From NCBI GenBank assembly GCA_022449545.1, contig JAKUPN010000003.1, positions 1-64,000 of the forward strand: a stretch of DNA of 64,000 nt, written 5' to 3'. This DNA comes from Alphaproteobacteria bacterium (GTDB lineage: Bacteria; Pseudomonadota; Alphaproteobacteria; UBA6615). Shown here one piece after another: positions 29,586 through 40,432 of the stretch. Position 1 is the first letter of the stretch; every line of letters begins with the position of its first letter. Below the pieces are notes generated by a model. It made no database searches, was not told the origin of the DNA, and saw nothing but the letters and a program-made list of their open reading frames with translations. Position numbers and translations under genes: made by a program.

Positions 29586-29947
29586 TTTTTTAATAATAAT
29601 TTATTCTTTACTTATTGATAATGCGAATCATTATCATTATCATTATCAAGTAAAAAGTTAATAATGTCTTAATTTATCGAATCAAGTGATTAAAATAAGT
29701 CGAAATCAGCTTCTATATTGGGTTTATACAATAATCTGCTATGAGTTGATGTTAATTGGCTATAGCATGTGCTAATTGACGCAACCTACTGGAAATTAGG
29801 CATCTTTACGGCTAGAATCAAAGAACTTCGTTTTTTGAAAGCGAATTGGGAGATTCGTTATCATACGATTTGCCTTTAAAAATTTGTAATATCTGCCGGG
29901 GTAGATTATTTGCTCTCGGTCGGAAATGGTTGGGAGAAGTTTTATAC
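29586..29947. other. divergent region between the iron-box operon and gltB
   Basis: About 360 bases. The left part holds the Fur-like site. The rest, up to the gltB start, is AT-rich leader without a recognised riboswitch or gene. A reading frame continuous with gltB begins at TTG 29846, but it encodes a segment unlike any GOGAT N-terminus. Confidence 0.5.
29617..29647 (-). promoter_or_regulatory. Fur-type iron box
   Basis: Bases 29617-29635 match the 19-base Fur consensus at 17 of 19 positions, differing only in the two central bases. ATTATC hexamers continue to 29647 in register (steps of six), so two or more overlapping Fur dimers could bind. It ends about 32 bases upstream of the 191-residue gene on the minus strand and some 300 bases from gltB, so the minus-strand operon is the likely target. 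In alphaproteobacteria the binder could be Fur or Mur; Irr and RirA recognise different sequences. Confidence 0.8.
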
Positions 29948-32900
29948 ATGATGTCTTTCGACGAAAAACAGCCCTCTCAAGGCCTATATGATAAAGCTAA
30001 CGAACATGACTCTTGTGGGGTTGGTTTTATAGCTAATATCAAGGGATCCAAATCGCATGAGATTATCCTGAATGGCCTAAAAATACTTGTTAACTTAGAC
30101 CACAGGGGTGCTGTTGGGGATGACCCACTAATGGGTGATGGGGCCGGCTGTTTGATTCAAATTCCTGATTCACTACTTCGTGACTGGACAAAGACTAATG
30201 GATACCAGCTTCCCGAGATTGGGCATTACGCTGTTGCTATGTGTTTTTTACCGCAAGGTGAACCTGAGAAACAAGCTGCAATGGAGCACTTAGAAAGATT
30301 TGTAAAAGCAGAAGGTCAAACCTTATTAGCCTGGCGTCCAGTTCCAACAGATCTTTCTGGAATCGGAAAAAGAGTTTTAGAAACCATGCCAGGAATCTAC
30401 CAAGCAATTATCTTAAGGGATCCCTCTATATCTGATCAAAACACCTTTGAACGGAAATTACTAACCATTAGAAAGCAAACCCTTAACAGTGCACGCTCTG
30501 AACAAGGCTTACTTTCAGATTTATACATTCCCTCATTTTCTTCAAGAACAATAGTTTACAAAGGTCTTTTGCTCGCTCGACAGGTGGGAACTTTTTATCG
30601 TGATTTATCAAATCCATTAACTGAATCTGCTTTAGCGCTTGTTCACCAAAGGTTTTCAACCAACACTTTCCCTTCATGGCCTTTAGCTCACCCATATAGA
30701 ATGATTGCTCATAACGGCGAGATAAATACAGTACGGGGTAATGTGAATTGGATGTCTGCCAGACGTCATTCACTTTCGAGTGATTATCTTGGTCCAGACC
30801 TAGATAAAATGTGGCCACTTATTCCTCATGGTCAATCTGATACAGCCTGTATTGATAACGCATTAGAAGTTTTGGTTGCTGGAGGTTACTCGCTATCACA
30901 TGCTATGATGATGTTAATACCAGAGGCTTGGACGGGTAATCCTTCTATGGATCCTGATCAAAAAGCTTTTTATGAATATTATGCTGCGCTAATGGAACCT
31001 TGGGATGGTCCCGCAGCAATAGCTTTTACAGATGGTCTGCAAATTGGAGCTACACTAGATAGGAACGGTTTACGACCAGCCAGATACGTGGTTACAGATG
31101 ACGATAATGTGATCATGGCATCAGAAGTAGGTGTACTGCCAGTTGATGAGGAAAAGATCGTTAAAAAGTGGCGCCTTCAACCAGGCAAGATGCTCCTAAT
31201 CGATTTTTCCGAGGGGAGAATTATAGATGATAGTGAGATTAAACAAAAACTTGCCGCAGAACATCCCTATCAGGACTGGCTGAATAACACCCAATTCAAA
31301 CTTGAAGACCTTAATAATATAGAAGAGAAAACAAGCAATACTGCCATAAGAACGAATTCAAAGCCCAACGAAAGGCTAAAATCTCAGCAATCTTTTGGTT
31401 ACTCACAAGAAGACCTGCAGATGTTTCTCGAGCCAATGGCACGTTTTGGTGAAGACCCTGTTGGATCTATGGGAGTTGATACACCAATTGCGGTTTTATC
31501 AAACAAGCCAAAGTTATTATACAACTACTTCAAACAGAACTTTGCTCAGGTTACTAACCCGCCAATTGACCCAATCAGAGAAGAGCTAGTCATGTCTTTA
31601 GTTTCAATGATTGGCCCCCGGCCTAACCTATTAGGCCACCATGCAGGAACACACTATAGACTGGAAGTAAGTCAACCCATTTTGACTAATCCAGATCTAG
31701 CCAAAGTTAGATCAATATCAGCATTGGTTGGAGACGCGTTTCGTACATTAACAATTGACATGACCTGGCCCGTTTCAGAGGGAGAAAGCGGCCTATTAAC
31801 AGCAGTTGATAGAATCCAACGAGAAGCAGTTGACGCAGTAATTTCAGGGCACAATATTTTAGTTTTATCAGATAGATCAGTTAGCTCAGAAAGAATTGCA
31901 ATTCCTGCCTTATTGGCTACCGCCGCAATACATCACCATCTTATACGGAAAGGTCTACGTACTTCTACAGGGCTGGTTGTAGAAACTGGAGAGGCGCGAG
32001 AAGTCCATCATTTCTGCGTGCTTGCGGGATACGGAGCAGAAGCAATAAATCCTTGGTTGGCGTTTGATACGTTAGAAGAAATAAGGTCGCGGGAAAATCT
32101 TCAGAAAAGCCATGAAGAAATTCAGAAAAATTATATCAAAGCCGTTAACAAAGGCATCCTCAAGGTAATGTCTAAGATGGGTATTTCAACATATCAATCT
32201 TATTGTGGGGCGCAAATCTTTGACGCTGTTGGCCTCTCAACTGACTTTATAGAAGACTATTTCACCGGTACCCCTACTACGATAGAGGGAGCAGGCATAA
32301 ATGAAATAGCTATCGACGCAATCGAAAGACACAACAACGCCTGGGGCGGAAATCCAATCTATGATGGAATGTTGGATGCTGGGGGAGATTTAGCCTACCG
32401 TCTTAGAGGAGAAGATCACGCTTGGACACCGGAATCAGTAGCCGATTTGCAACATGCTGTTAGGGGAAACTTGCCAGAAAAATATATTGAGTTTGCTAAT
32501 AGCGTAAATGATCAGAGTAAAAGGCTATTGACTATACGAGGACTAATGGACTTCCGTTTTTCTGATAATCCTCTACCATTGGAAGAAGTTGAAGATGCAG
32601 GGCAAATAGTGAAAAGATTTGCCACTGGAGCTATGAGCTTTGGCTCTATAAGTAGAGAGGCCCATACCACTCTTGCGATTGCTATGAATAGAATTGGAGG
32701 AAAATCTAATACTGGTGAAGGAGGTGAAGAAGTAGATAGATTCTCTACCCTACCGAATGGTGATTCAATGCGCTCAGCTATCAAACAGGTTGCATCAGGG
32801 CGTTTCGGAGTTACAACCGACTATTTAGTTAATGCTGACGATATACAAATTAAAATGGCTCAAGGAGCAAAACCTGGTGAAGGAGGACAGCTACCAGGAC

Positions 32901-34597
32901 ATAAAGTTAATAAAAATATTGCATCAGTTAGACACTCTACTCCTGGCGTAGGCCTAATATCTCCCCCTCCACATCATGATATCTATTCAATAGAAGATTT
33001 AGCTCAACTTATCCATGATCTTAAAAACGTTAATCCCAAAGCTAGAATTTCTGTGAAACTAGTATCAGAGGTTGGAGTGGGTACAGTAGCGGCAGGCGTT
33101 AGTAAGGCCAGAGCAGATCACGTAACGATTTCAGGATTTGAGGGAGGAACGGGTGCGAGTCCCTTAACGTCTCTAACACATGCAGGATCACCTTGGGAAA
33201 TAGGACTTTCTGAAACTCAACAAACGCTTGTTCTAAATGGCCTTAGAGGTCGAATTGCTGTGCAAGTAGATGGAGGGCTTCGGACAGGTAGGGATGTAGT
33301 TGTAGGAGCGCTGCTGGGTGCGGATGAGTTTGGTTTTTCTACTGCACCACTTATAGCCTCAGGATGCATAATGATGCGCAAATGCCATCTCAACACCTGT
33401 CCGGTTGGTGTTGCCACCCAAGACCCTATTTTAAGAAAACGATTCACTGGTACACCTGAACACGTCATAAACTACTTCTTCTACGTAGCCGAAGAAGTGA
33501 GAGAGCTTATGTCAAAACTTGGTTTCCGTACTTTTGATGAAATGATCGGAAAAGCCGAAAAGCTTGATATGCGAAGTAGCATTGATCACTGGAAAGCAGA
33601 GGGCGTCGACCTTAGTAGGCTATTATACGTTCCGGAAAAAAGACCAGATGTAGCAACTTTTAACTGTGAATCTCAAGATCATAACCTTGAAGCTGCCCTT
33701 GATAATGAATTGATATCTGAAGCTAAAGAAGCAATTGAAAAAGGCACCGTGATAAGTCTTAAGAAGAAAATTAAAAATACTAATCGCACAGTCGGAGCTA
33801 CTTTATCCGGAGAGGTTGCTAAGAGATATGGGCACGCTGGACTAGCTGAAAATACTATAACAATAACATTTAACGGTAATGCCGGTGGAAGCTTTGGTGC
33901 GTTTCTGGCTCGAGGAATTACCCTTGATTTGATTGGAGACGCGAATGATTACGTTGGAAAGGGCTTATCAGGCGGAAAATTAATAGTACGTCAGCCTAAT
34001 GATGGTAATCGAGAAGCCGGTGAAAACATAATTATTGGTAATACCGTTCTTTATGGAGCTATCGCTGGAGAAGCACATTTTGAAGGAGTTGCAGGCGAAC
34101 GTTTTGCCGTTAGAAATTCTGGAGCAATCACAGTAGTTGAAGGCGTTGGTGACCATGGTTGCGAATATATGACTGGAGGAGTTGTTGTAGTACTCGGAGA
34201 AACTGGTCGAAACTTTGCCGCAGGAATGTCTGGTGGAATAGCCTATATTTATGATCCAGAAAATAATTTTGCTACCAATTGCAATATGTCAATGGTCGAC
34301 TTAGAGACAATTACACCATCAAATATAGAAGAAAATAAAAACCTTGAAGCCCCTCAACAACTCTCGATAAGTTCAGAAAATAGCGGAATGGGCTACATGC
34401 TATCATATGACGAAGAAAGATTAAGAATTTTGGTTGAGCGACACCGTTTATTGACTGGCAGCAAAAAGGCCAACTATCTACTCGAAAATTGGGATTCGAG
34501 TTTAAGAAAGTTTATTAAAGTTGTTCCTAAAGATTACCGACGAGCTCTCCTAGAGTTACAAGCAGATGAATCTTCTAAAGTAGTAGCAGCTCAATGA
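29948..34597 (+). CDS. gltB: glutamate synthase (NADPH) large subunit
   Basis: The alpha subunit of GOGAT, which makes two glutamates from glutamine and 2-oxoglutarate. From the ATG at 29948 it has 1549 residues: a 22-residue propeptide, then the N-terminal nucleophile Cys in DSCGVGFIA (exposed by processing), an Ntn-amidotransferase domain to about 400, the central domain, and the FMN/3Fe-4S synthase domain ([19 protein letters not shown]; cluster [13 protein letters not shown]). It ends with the C-terminal beta-helix ([12 protein letters not shown]). GGAG lies 11 bases before the ATG. The frame opens farther upstream at TTG 29846, but that stretch has no family similarity. gltD follows after 27 bases. 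Confidence 0.97.
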   Translation: MMSFDEKQPSQGLYDKANEHDSCGVGFIANIKGSKSHEIILNGLKILVNLDHRGAVGDDPLMGDGAGCLIQIPDSLLRDWTKTNGYQLPEIGHYAVAMCFLPQGEPEKQAAMEHLERFVKAEGQTLLAWRPVPTDLSGIGKRVLETMPGIYQAIILRDPSISDQNTFERKLLTIRKQTLNSARSEQGLLSDLYIPSFSSRTIVYKGLLLARQVGTFYRDLSNPLTESALALVHQRFSTNTFPSWPLAHPYRMIAHNGEINTVRGNVNWMSARRHSLSSDYLGPDLDKMWPLIPHGQSDTACIDNALEVLVAGGYSLSHAMMMLIPEAWTGNPSMDPDQKAFYEYYAALMEPWDGPAAIAFTDGLQIGATLDRNGLRPARYVVTDDDNVIMASEVGVLPVDEEKIVKKWRLQPGKMLLIDFSEGRIIDDSEIKQKLAAEHPYQDWLNNTQFKLEDLNNIEEKTSNTAIRTNSKPNERLKSQQSFGYSQEDLQMFLEPMARFGEDPVGSMGVDTPIAVLSNKPKLLYNYFKQNFAQVTNPPIDPIREELVMSLVSMIGPRPNLLGHHAGTHYRLEVSQPILTNPDLAKVRSISALVGDAFRTLTIDMTWPVSEGESGLLTAVDRIQREAVDAVISGHNILVLSDRSVSSERIAIPALLATAAIHHHLIRKGLRTSTGLVVETGEAREVHHFCVLAGYGAEAINPWLAFDTLEEIRSRENLQKSHEEIQKNYIKAVNKGILKVMSKMGISTYQSYCGAQIFDAVGLSTDFIEDYFTGTPTTIEGAGINEIAIDAIERHNNAWGGNPIYDGMLDAGGDLAYRLRGEDHAWTPESVADLQHAVRGNLPEKYIEFANSVNDQSKRLLTIRGLMDFRFSDNPLPLEEVEDAGQIVKRFATGAMSFGSISREAHTTLAIAMNRIGGKSNTGEGGEEVDRFSTLPNGDSMRSAIKQVASGRFGVTTDYLVNADDIQIKMAQGAKPGEGGQLPGHKVNKNIASVRHSTPGVGLISPPPHHDIYSIEDLAQLIHDLKNVNPKARISVKLVSEVGVGTVAAGVSKARADHVTISGFEGGTGASPLTSLTHAGSPWEIGLSETQQTLVLNGLRGRIAVQVDGGLRTGRDVVVGALLGADEFGFSTAPLIASGCIMMRKCHLNTCPVGVATQDPILRKRFTGTPEHVINYFFYVAEEVRELMSKLGFRTFDEMIGKAEKLDMRSSIDHWKAEGVDLSRLLYVPEKRPDVATFNCESQDHNLEAALDNELISEAKEAIEKGTVISLKKKIKNTNRTVGATLSGEVAKRYGHAGLAENTITITFNGNAGGSFGAFLARGITLDLIGDANDYVGKGLSGGKLIVRQPNDGNREAGENIIIGNTVLYGAIAGEAHFEGVAGERFAVRNSGAITVVEGVGDHGCEYMTGGVVVVLGETGRNFAAGMSGGIAYIYDPENNFATNCNMSMVDLETITPSNIEENKNLEAPQQLSISSENSGMGYMLSYDEERLRILVERHRLLTGSKKANYLLENWDSSLRKFIKVVPKDYRRALLELQADESSKVVAAQ

Positions 34598-34624
34598 TAA
34601 ACCAAAGCGCAAGGAAAGTTATAT

Positions 34625-36079
34625 ATGGGTAAAAATACCGGCTTTTTGGAGTATGAACGTCAAGATCGAGGCTACGAGCCTACCGAAACTCGATCCAAAA
34701 CATGGAAAGAGTTTGTGGAGCCTCTCCCTGAACCACAACTTGGACAGCAAGCTGCCAGATGCATGGATTGTGGCATTCCATTTTGTCATACTGGGTGTCC
34801 CGTTAATAACTTAATTCCTGATTGGAATGACCTAGTCTATAAAAGCCAGTGGAAAACTGCATTAAACACTCTACATTCAACTAATAATTTTCCAGAATTC
34901 ACGGGCCGTATATGTCCAGCTCCTTGTGAGGAGGCTTGCACATTAAACATTGACAATGCGCCAGTTACAATCAAAACCATCGAATGTGCAATAGTAGATA
35001 GAGGATGGCAAGAAGGATGGATTGAACCACAGCCCGCTAAATCACTTACTGGCAAAAAAATTGCGATTATTGGTTCTGGTCCAGCTGGGATGGCGTGCTC
35101 CCAGCAGCTTGCACGAGCAGGTCATAGTGTTGTGCTTTTTGAGAAAAATGATCGGATCGGTGGTTTGATGCGTTATGGAATACCAGATTTTAAAATGGAA
35201 AAATGGCTTATTGACCGAAGAGTAGAACAAATGGCTTCTGAAGGCGTCGTTTTTAAGACAAATATCCATGTTGGGAAAGATCTTGAAATCTCCGAACTGC
35301 GTAACGACTTTGATGCGTTAGTGTTAACCGGCGGTGCAGAAATGCCTAGAGACCTTGATGTGCCAGGAAGAAATTTAAATGGCATACACTTTGCTATGGA
35401 TTTTTTGGTACAACAAAATAAACGAGGAGCAGGAGATAAAGAAGAAATTGCTGCCCCCCTAGGCACAATATCAGCAAAAGATAAACATGTAATTGTGATA
35501 GGTGGAGGAGATACAGGCTCAGACTGTATTGGCACATCGATACGCCATGGGGCCACATCAATTACACAATTAGAGATAATGCCAAAACCTCCATTACAAG
35601 AAGAAAAGTCTCTTACCTGGCCCAACTGGCCATTAAAACTTCGAACTTCTTCATCTCAAGAAGAAGGCTGTGAACGAGATTGGTCTGTCCTTACAAAGCA
35701 AGCTGTGGGATCAAACGGGAAAGTTGAATCTCTAGAATGTGTAAGGGTGGAATGGACAAAAGATAAGTCAACAGGGCAATTTAATATGAATGAGATAAGT
35801 AAGAGCACTTTTCATCTTAAGGCAGATCTTGTTCTCCTTGCCATGGGATTCACCGGACCAATTACAGACGGCATTTTAGAGCAAGTAGAAATTGGAATTG
35901 ACCAAAGAGGAAATATTTTAGCTAACACCTCAGATTATCAAACATCAATTGATGGGATTTTTTCTGCTGGAGATATGCGTCGTGGTCAATCATTGGTGGT
36001 TTGGGCGATTCGGGAAGGTCGTCAGTGTGCTCGTTCAGTTGATAAATACTTGATGGGAACTTCTAAGTTGCCGACTTAA
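34625..36079 (+). CDS. gltD: glutamate synthase (NADPH) small subunit
   Basis: A 484-residue beta subunit of GOGAT that takes electrons from NADPH and passes them to GltB. The N-terminal ferredoxin-like part has two Cys clusters ([17 protein letters not shown] and [11 protein letters not shown]) for 4Fe-4S centres. It is followed by the FAD motif [19 protein letters not shown], the NADPH motif [13 protein letters not shown] and the C-terminal [14 protein letters not shown]. It is 27 bases downstream of gltB, a typical two-gene operon, and converges with msrA. Confidence 0.97.
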   Translation: MGKNTGFLEYERQDRGYEPTETRSKTWKEFVEPLPEPQLGQQAARCMDCGIPFCHTGCPVNNLIPDWNDLVYKSQWKTALNTLHSTNNFPEFTGRICPAPCEEACTLNIDNAPVTIKTIECAIVDRGWQEGWIEPQPAKSLTGKKIAIIGSGPAGMACSQQLARAGHSVVLFEKNDRIGGLMRYGIPDFKMEKWLIDRRVEQMASEGVVFKTNIHVGKDLEISELRNDFDALVLTGGAEMPRDLDVPGRNLNGIHFAMDFLVQQNKRGAGDKEEIAAPLGTISAKDKHVIVIGGGDTGSDCIGTSIRHGATSITQLEIMPKPPLQEEKSLTWPNWPLKLRTSSSQEEGCERDWSVLTKQAVGSNGKVESLECVRVEWTKDKSTGQFNMNEISKSTFHLKADLVLLAMGFTGPITDGILEQVEIGIDQRGNILANTSDYQTSIDGIFSAGDMRRGQSLVVWAIREGRQCARSVDKYLMGTSKLPT

Positions 36080-36124
36080 AATTTAAAATAAGTTTTTTTC
36101 GGAAATTTAAATCGTTATTTCTAA

Positions 36125-36583
36125 TCAAGAACGGTTCATACGCGCAAAATATTTTTGGTGATAATCTTCACCTTCCCAAAATGTAGCTGCCGGTTCTATA
36201 GCAGTGACTATGTCATTGTTGAATTTTTCTGCATCCACCAATCTTTTGATAGACGACCTTGCAATCTGTTCCTGCTCGCTATCATGAAAAAATATTACCG
36301 AACGGTATTGAGTTCCGAAATCAGGCCCTTGTCGATTAAGTTGTGTAGGATCATGTATTTTCCAAAGCACATCAAGTAAGCTTTCATAGCTGATTTTATT
36401 AGGATCGTATTCAAGCTGAACCACCTCAACATGTCCAGTAGATCCCGAACAGACCTCTTCATAACTAGGATCAGATTTTGTACCCCCCATGTAACCGACT
36501 AAGGTCATAGAGACCCCAGTTAATTGATCAAAAACATGTTGAGGGTGCCAAAAACATCCAGCACCAAATGTTGCCTTAGCCAT
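36125..36583 (-). CDS. msrA: peptide-methionine (S)-S-oxide reductase
   Basis: A 152-residue thiol enzyme repairing methionine-S-sulfoxide. The catalytic Cys is C10 in FGAGCFWHPQ. The family segments VGYMGG, VCSGSTGHVEVVQLEYDP and the QGPDFGTQYRS strand are intact. AAAGGG lies 6 bases before the ATG at 36583, which fits the family N-terminus, so the longer frame reaching 36682 is rejected. The residues after CFW are HPQ rather than the commoner GVE/GPE. It stands alone, convergent with gltD. Confidence 0.94.
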   Translation of the reverse strand: MAKATFGAGCFWHPQHVFDQLTGVSMTLVGYMGGTKSDPSYEEVCSGSTGHVEVVQLEYDPNKISYESLLDVLWKIHDPTQLNRQGPDFGTQYRSVIFFHDSEQEQIARSSIKRLVDAEKFNNDIVTAIEPAATFWEGEDYHQKYFARMNRS

Positions 36584-36851
36584 ATTTAACCCTTTCGATT
36601 GATATGTACTTTTATTAAATACCAGTTCTGAATGTCCATTAATACTTATACCATGTAGAACTAAATTGTTTTTAATAATCAAATAAAATTAACTCTAATT
36701 GACTATTTTTATAAACTACAATTTTCCAACTCAAAGCTGTAATAATTAGTCTAAAATAAATTTCTTGAAAATATCTCTATATTAAGCGATTAAATAGTTC
36801 CTAGAAGTTTCTGGTAAAGTGATTTAGAAATCACTTTTGAATACTGACACT

Positions 36852-36857
36852 AGGAGA
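36852..36857 (+). promoter_or_regulatory. Shine-Dalgarno site of the Ca/Na exchanger gene
   Basis: AGGAGA lies 5 bases before ATC 36863-36865. No ATG, GTG or TTG is present in this frame before base 36929, by which point most of the first membrane helix would already be lost. Confidence 0.6.
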
Positions 36858-36862
36858 CATTT

Positions 36863-37837
36863 ATCAACCACCTGGTCTTTATCGAAGCAACTTTTGGGCT
36901 TGCTCTATTACTATTTGCCGCTGACTATTTGGTGAGAGGCTCAGTGGCAATCGCTCGTGCCAGTAATATATCTCCTCTTATAATTGGACTAACGATCGTT
37001 GCTATAGGAACTTCGGCACCTGAACTCGTTACAACTCTGGAGGCATCACTCTCCGGGGCAAAAGATATGGCACTCGGTAATATTATAGGAAGTAATATTG
37101 TTAATGTGCTTTTGATTCTCGGAATAGCTGCAGTAATTTGCCCTATCAATGTAAGCCATCAGATAATTACCCGCGAAACTATAATGGTTATTGCAGCTAC
37201 TGGACTATTTTTTACCGTAGGAAGGTTCGGAATATTTAATCAATTAGAAGGGATTCTATTTCTCCTAGTATTAGCTGCATATTTAACTATAACTTACCGA
37301 GCCGAAAAAGCTCACAGCAAAAGTAAAATTAATACGAAAGTTACATCTGATGATGTTGAGAGAGTACCAGAAAAAAAATGGGTAGCTTCACTTTACATAT
37401 TTGTTGGAATCGTAGGTATCATAATAGGTGCCAAACTTACTATTAGCGGCGGAATAGGAGTTGCAGAAGTTTTGCAGGTTTCACAATCAATGATAGGCCT
37501 AACGCTAATAGCCATTGGCACTAGCCTCCCTGAATTAGCCATAGTTTTTGTAGCTAGCCTAAGAAGACAGAGCCATATAGCGCTAGGAAATATATTGGGA
37601 AGTAATTTATTTAATATTTTAGGAATTATCGGAGCAGTTAGTATAATTACTCCTTTAAAAATGCCTACAGAATTGATTAACTTTGATCTATGGGTACTGA
37701 TAACTATAACTGTATTACTGCTACCTTTGATGATAACGGAAAAAAAGATTAGTCGATTTGAAGGTAGTTTTTTAATTTTTCTCTATATAATTTACTTTTC
37801 ATTACAATTTTCGAGTTTTAAGAATATATTTATTTAA
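36863..37837 (+). CDS. CaCA-family calcium/sodium exchanger (YrbG-like), apparently with an AUC start
   Basis: An inner-membrane antiporter of about 324 residues with ten hydrophobic segments in two inverted halves. The two alpha-repeats are visible: LIIGLTIVAIGTSAPELVTT with GNIIGSNIVNVLLILG, and MIGLTLIAIGTSLPELAIV with GNILGSNLFNILGIIG. The length equals E. coli YrbG if translation begins near 36863. Reading back in frame from helix 1 gives no ATG, GTG or TTG before the TAG at 36851; the first conventional candidate (TTG 36929) would cut off helix 1. ATC 36863 behind AGGAGA, or less likely CTG 36872, is therefore the apparent start. It is followed by uvrC on the same strand. Confidence 0.88.
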   Translation: MNHLVFIEATFGLALLLFAADYLVRGSVAIARASNISPLIIGLTIVAIGTSAPELVTTLEASLSGAKDMALGNIIGSNIVNVLLILGIAAVICPINVSHQIITRETIMVIAATGLFFTVGRFGIFNQLEGILFLLVLAAYLTITYRAEKAHSKSKINTKVTSDDVERVPEKKWVASLYIFVGIVGIIIGAKLTISGGIGVAEVLQVSQSMIGLTLIAIGTSLPELAIVFVASLRRQSHIALGNILGSNLFNILGIIGAVSIITPLKMPTELINFDLWVLITITVLLLPLMITEKKISRFEGSFLIFLYIIYFSLQFSSFKNIFI

Positions 37838-37879
37838 TTAAAAATAGAGAATTACTGAACAGGTACGGATAATAATGTC

Positions 37880-39856
37880 GTGAATCAGCCTAATTCAGGA
37901 ATAGAAGTCATTAAAAAAGCTATACAAACATTGCCAACAAGTGCAGGCGTGTATCGAATGTGTAATAGCTCTGGCGATGTCCTTTACGTTGGTAAAGCAA
38001 GAAACTTGAAAAGAAGGGTTAATAGCTATACTCAGCTGGATCGACTTCCTTTGCGCCTTCAAAGAATGGTAGCCCAAACCGATTCACTCGAAATCGTAAC
38101 CACCCATACTGAAGCAGAAGCACTTTTACTTGAGTCCAACCTGATAAAACGCTTTGCACCCTACTTCAATGTCCTGCTTAGAGACGATAAGAGCTTTCCG
38201 TACATACTGCTTACAAATCATCTTAATAGAAAACTTTTATTAACCGGGGATTCAAAAAAAACGAACCCCTCAAAGAATGCTCAATCTCCGAAGAACCCAG
38301 CTAAGAAAGGAGAAAATCCTGAAGAGTGGATGGGTATTACTAAATATCGAGGGACACGCTCCAACCGCGGCGAATATTTTGGTCCTTTTGCATCGCCAGG
38401 AGCCGTAAATAGTACTCTTAATGCTTTAGAGCGTGCATTTCTGCTACGTAGTTGTTCAGATTCTGTATTTACAGGTCGCACCAGACCATGCCTTAAATAT
38501 CAGCTCAAAAGATGTAGCGCTCCCTGTGTTGGTTTAATTTCTTTAGAAGATTATAAGAAACTAACCCAACAGGCTCGGGAATTTCTTGGTGGAAAATCCA
38601 GATCTGTACAAGAGAAAATAGCAAATGAGATGCATAAAGCCAGTCAGAATCTTGAATATGAAGCAGCTGGACAAGCGAGAGATAGAATACGAGCCCTAAC
38701 ACAAATACAAGCTCACCAGGACATAAACGTTGAAAACCTTAACCTCCCGGAGGCGGACGTTATAGCTGCTCACCAAATAAATGGTCAAACCTGTATTCAG
38801 GTATTTTTTTTTAGGATGGGACGCAACTATGGTAATCGAGCCTACTTTCCTCGCCACGATAAATCATTAGCTACTTCTGAAGTTCTCACTGCTTTTATTG
38901 GTCAATTTTACGCAGATAAAACCCCGCCTCGTCTCATTCTCGTAAGTCAACAGCTACCGGAAAGCGCTGTTTTGTCGGCAGCACTTTCGGTAAAGGAAAA
39001 TTATAAAGTCCAGATAGTTATTCCCAAGCGGGGCACTCGAAAAAAAGTCTTGCAACATGCTATAGATAATGCTCGAGATGCTCTGGAAAGGCGATTAGCA
39101 GAAAAAATCACTAATGAAGAGCTCCTCAAAAAAGCTGCTCATTTATTCAAGTTAGAGACACCAATTAAAAGAATTGAGGTATACGACAACTCACATGTGA
39201 GCGGACAATATGCTGTTGGCGCCATGATTGTAGCAGGTCCTAACGGCTTTGTTAAAGGTGCTTATCGAAAATTTAACATGAAAGATGACAGAAATAATAA
39301 AATTGACGGATACACTGCTGGAGACGATTTGGGCATGATGAACGAGATGCTTACTAGGCGTTTTTCAAGGGCCTTAAAAGAAAAGGGTAAAAACAGTTAT
39401 ACGGATTGGCCTAGCTTGATATTAATCGACGGCGGCCGAACCCAACTAAATACAGCGAATAATGTTTTAAAAAGTTTAGGAATTAAAGACATAAAAGTTG
39501 TAGGTATAGCCAAAGGACCCGAGAGAAATTCGGGGAAGGAGCAGTTTTTCCTTCCCGAAAAAGAGCCATTTCAGTTGCCTCAAAATGACGGGCTATTATA
39601 TTATTTTCAACGGCTTAGAGATGAAGCTCATAGATTCGCTATAAGCACACATAGAGCAAAAAGATCTAAGTCGATTTATAAAAATCCACTTGATGATGTC
39701 GTAGGAATCGGAGCAAAACGAAAAAAAGCCCTATTATTACATTTTGGTTCAGCACGGGCTGTCACACGAGCTGGATTAGCAGATTTAGAGGGAGTTAGCG
39801 GTATCAGCAAGTCTATGGCTAAAAATATTTATTATTATTTTAATGCAAATAGTTAA
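37880..39856 (+). CDS. uvrC: excinuclease ABC subunit C
   Basis: A 658-residue dual-incision nuclease of nucleotide excision repair. In order: the GIY-YIG-type nuclease (SAGVYRMCNSSGDVLYVGKA, about 17-95), the Cys-containing linker (RPCLKYQLKRCSAPCVG), the UVR motif, the RNase H-like 3' nuclease (EVYDNSHVSGQYAVGAMI; LILIDGGRTQLN) and tandem helix-hairpin-helix motifs at the end. Start is GTG 37880. A hydrophilic stretch of roughly 30 residues (about 115-150, KKTNPSKNAQSPKNPAKKG) is inserted before the RGEYFGPFAS motif and is not usual for the family. It opens the uvrC-pgsA-mobB-moeA-moaD-moaE run. Confidence 0.96.
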   Translation: MNQPNSGIEVIKKAIQTLPTSAGVYRMCNSSGDVLYVGKARNLKRRVNSYTQLDRLPLRLQRMVAQTDSLEIVTTHTEAEALLLESNLIKRFAPYFNVLLRDDKSFPYILLTNHLNRKLLLTGDSKKTNPSKNAQSPKNPAKKGENPEEWMGITKYRGTRSNRGEYFGPFASPGAVNSTLNALERAFLLRSCSDSVFTGRTRPCLKYQLKRCSAPCVGLISLEDYKKLTQQAREFLGGKSRSVQEKIANEMHKASQNLEYEAAGQARDRIRALTQIQAHQDINVENLNLPEADVIAAHQINGQTCIQVFFFRMGRNYGNRAYFPRHDKSLATSEVLTAFIGQFYADKTPPRLILVSQQLPESAVLSAALSVKENYKVQIVIPKRGTRKKVLQHAIDNARDALERRLAEKITNEELLKKAAHLFKLETPIKRIEVYDNSHVSGQYAVGAMIVAGPNGFVKGAYRKFNMKDDRNNKIDGYTAGDDLGMMNEMLTRRFSRALKEKGKNSYTDWPSLILIDGGRTQLNTANNVLKSLGIKDIKVVGIAKGPERNSGKEQFFLPEKEPFQLPQNDGLLYYFQRLRDEAHRFAISTHRAKRSKSIYKNPLDDVVGIGAKRKKALLLHFGSARAVTRAGLADLEGVSGISKSMAKNIYYYFNANS

Positions 39857-39864
39857 ATAAATTG

Positions 39865-40428
39865 ATGACAATACCAAATATATTGACCCTACTTCGCGTT
39901 CTGCTAGTTCCCGTTATAGTAATGCTGTTAATTAATGAAGAGAAAAACATCCTTCTTTGGTGGGCATTTGGTTTATTTTTAGTATCTGCCATCACAGATT
40001 TTTTAGATGGATGGTTAGCTCGCAAGCTAGACCAAGAAAGCGACTTTGGTCGTTTAATTGATCCTATTGCGGACAAGCTTTTGATAGTTGGCGTTTATTT
40101 CGCCTTAGTTGAGAATGGAACTATCACTGATTTACACGTTATAGCTTTCATCTTAATCGTTTGCAGAGAGGTTCTAGTTTCAGCACTACGTGAATACCTT
40201 GCTAAATTTAGTATAAATATGATTCCAACTAAATTGGCTAAACTAAAAACAGCAATACAGCTAGTGACCTCAGCAGCCCTTATTATAAGTCCACTTTTCA
40301 GCGATACATTTCTGCTTTTTTCTCTTATAGGCCTTTGGTTGTCGGTGGTGATAACTATTTCAACTGGATATAGCTATTGTCTCTATGCTACTAAACAAAT
40401 TAGCTTCAAAAATAAGTTCAGGAAATAA
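39865..40428 (+). CDS. pgsA: CDP-diacylglycerol-glycerol-3-phosphate 3-phosphatidyltransferase
   Basis: A 187-residue inner-membrane enzyme that makes phosphatidylglycerol phosphate, the committed step to phosphatidylglycerol and cardiolipin. The CDP-alcohol phosphotransferase signature D-x2-DG-x2-AR-x8-G-x3-D-x3-D is visible from TDFLDGWLARKLDQE to FGRLIDPIADKLL. It begins MTIPNILTLLRVLLVP, as usual. An in-frame TTG one codon upstream is disregarded. It follows uvrC after 8 bases, the common alphaproteobacterial order. Confidence 0.96.
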   Translation: MTIPNILTLLRVLLVPVIVMLLINEEKNILLWWAFGLFLVSAITDFLDGWLARKLDQESDFGRLIDPIADKLLIVGVYFALVENGTITDLHVIAFILIVCREVLVSALREYLAKFSINMIPTKLAKLKTAIQLVTSAALIISPLFSDTFLLFSLIGLWLSVVITISTGYSYCLYATKQISFKNKFRK

Positions 40429-40432
40429 CTAA

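Noticed and set aside
29617-29647. Iron control of gltB by the Fur-like site
   Set aside because: The site is about 300 bases from the gltB start and about 32 bases from the minus-strand gene, so it most likely serves the latter only.
29846-29947. Upstream in-frame extension of gltB from TTG
   Set aside because: GOGAT needs a short propeptide ending at the Cys of CGVGF. The ATG at 29948 gives a normal 22-residue propeptide, and the upstream residues are unlike the family.
36584-36682. Longer N-terminus for MsrA
   Set aside because: A ribosome site lies 6 bases before the ATG at 36583, and the core family sequence begins there.
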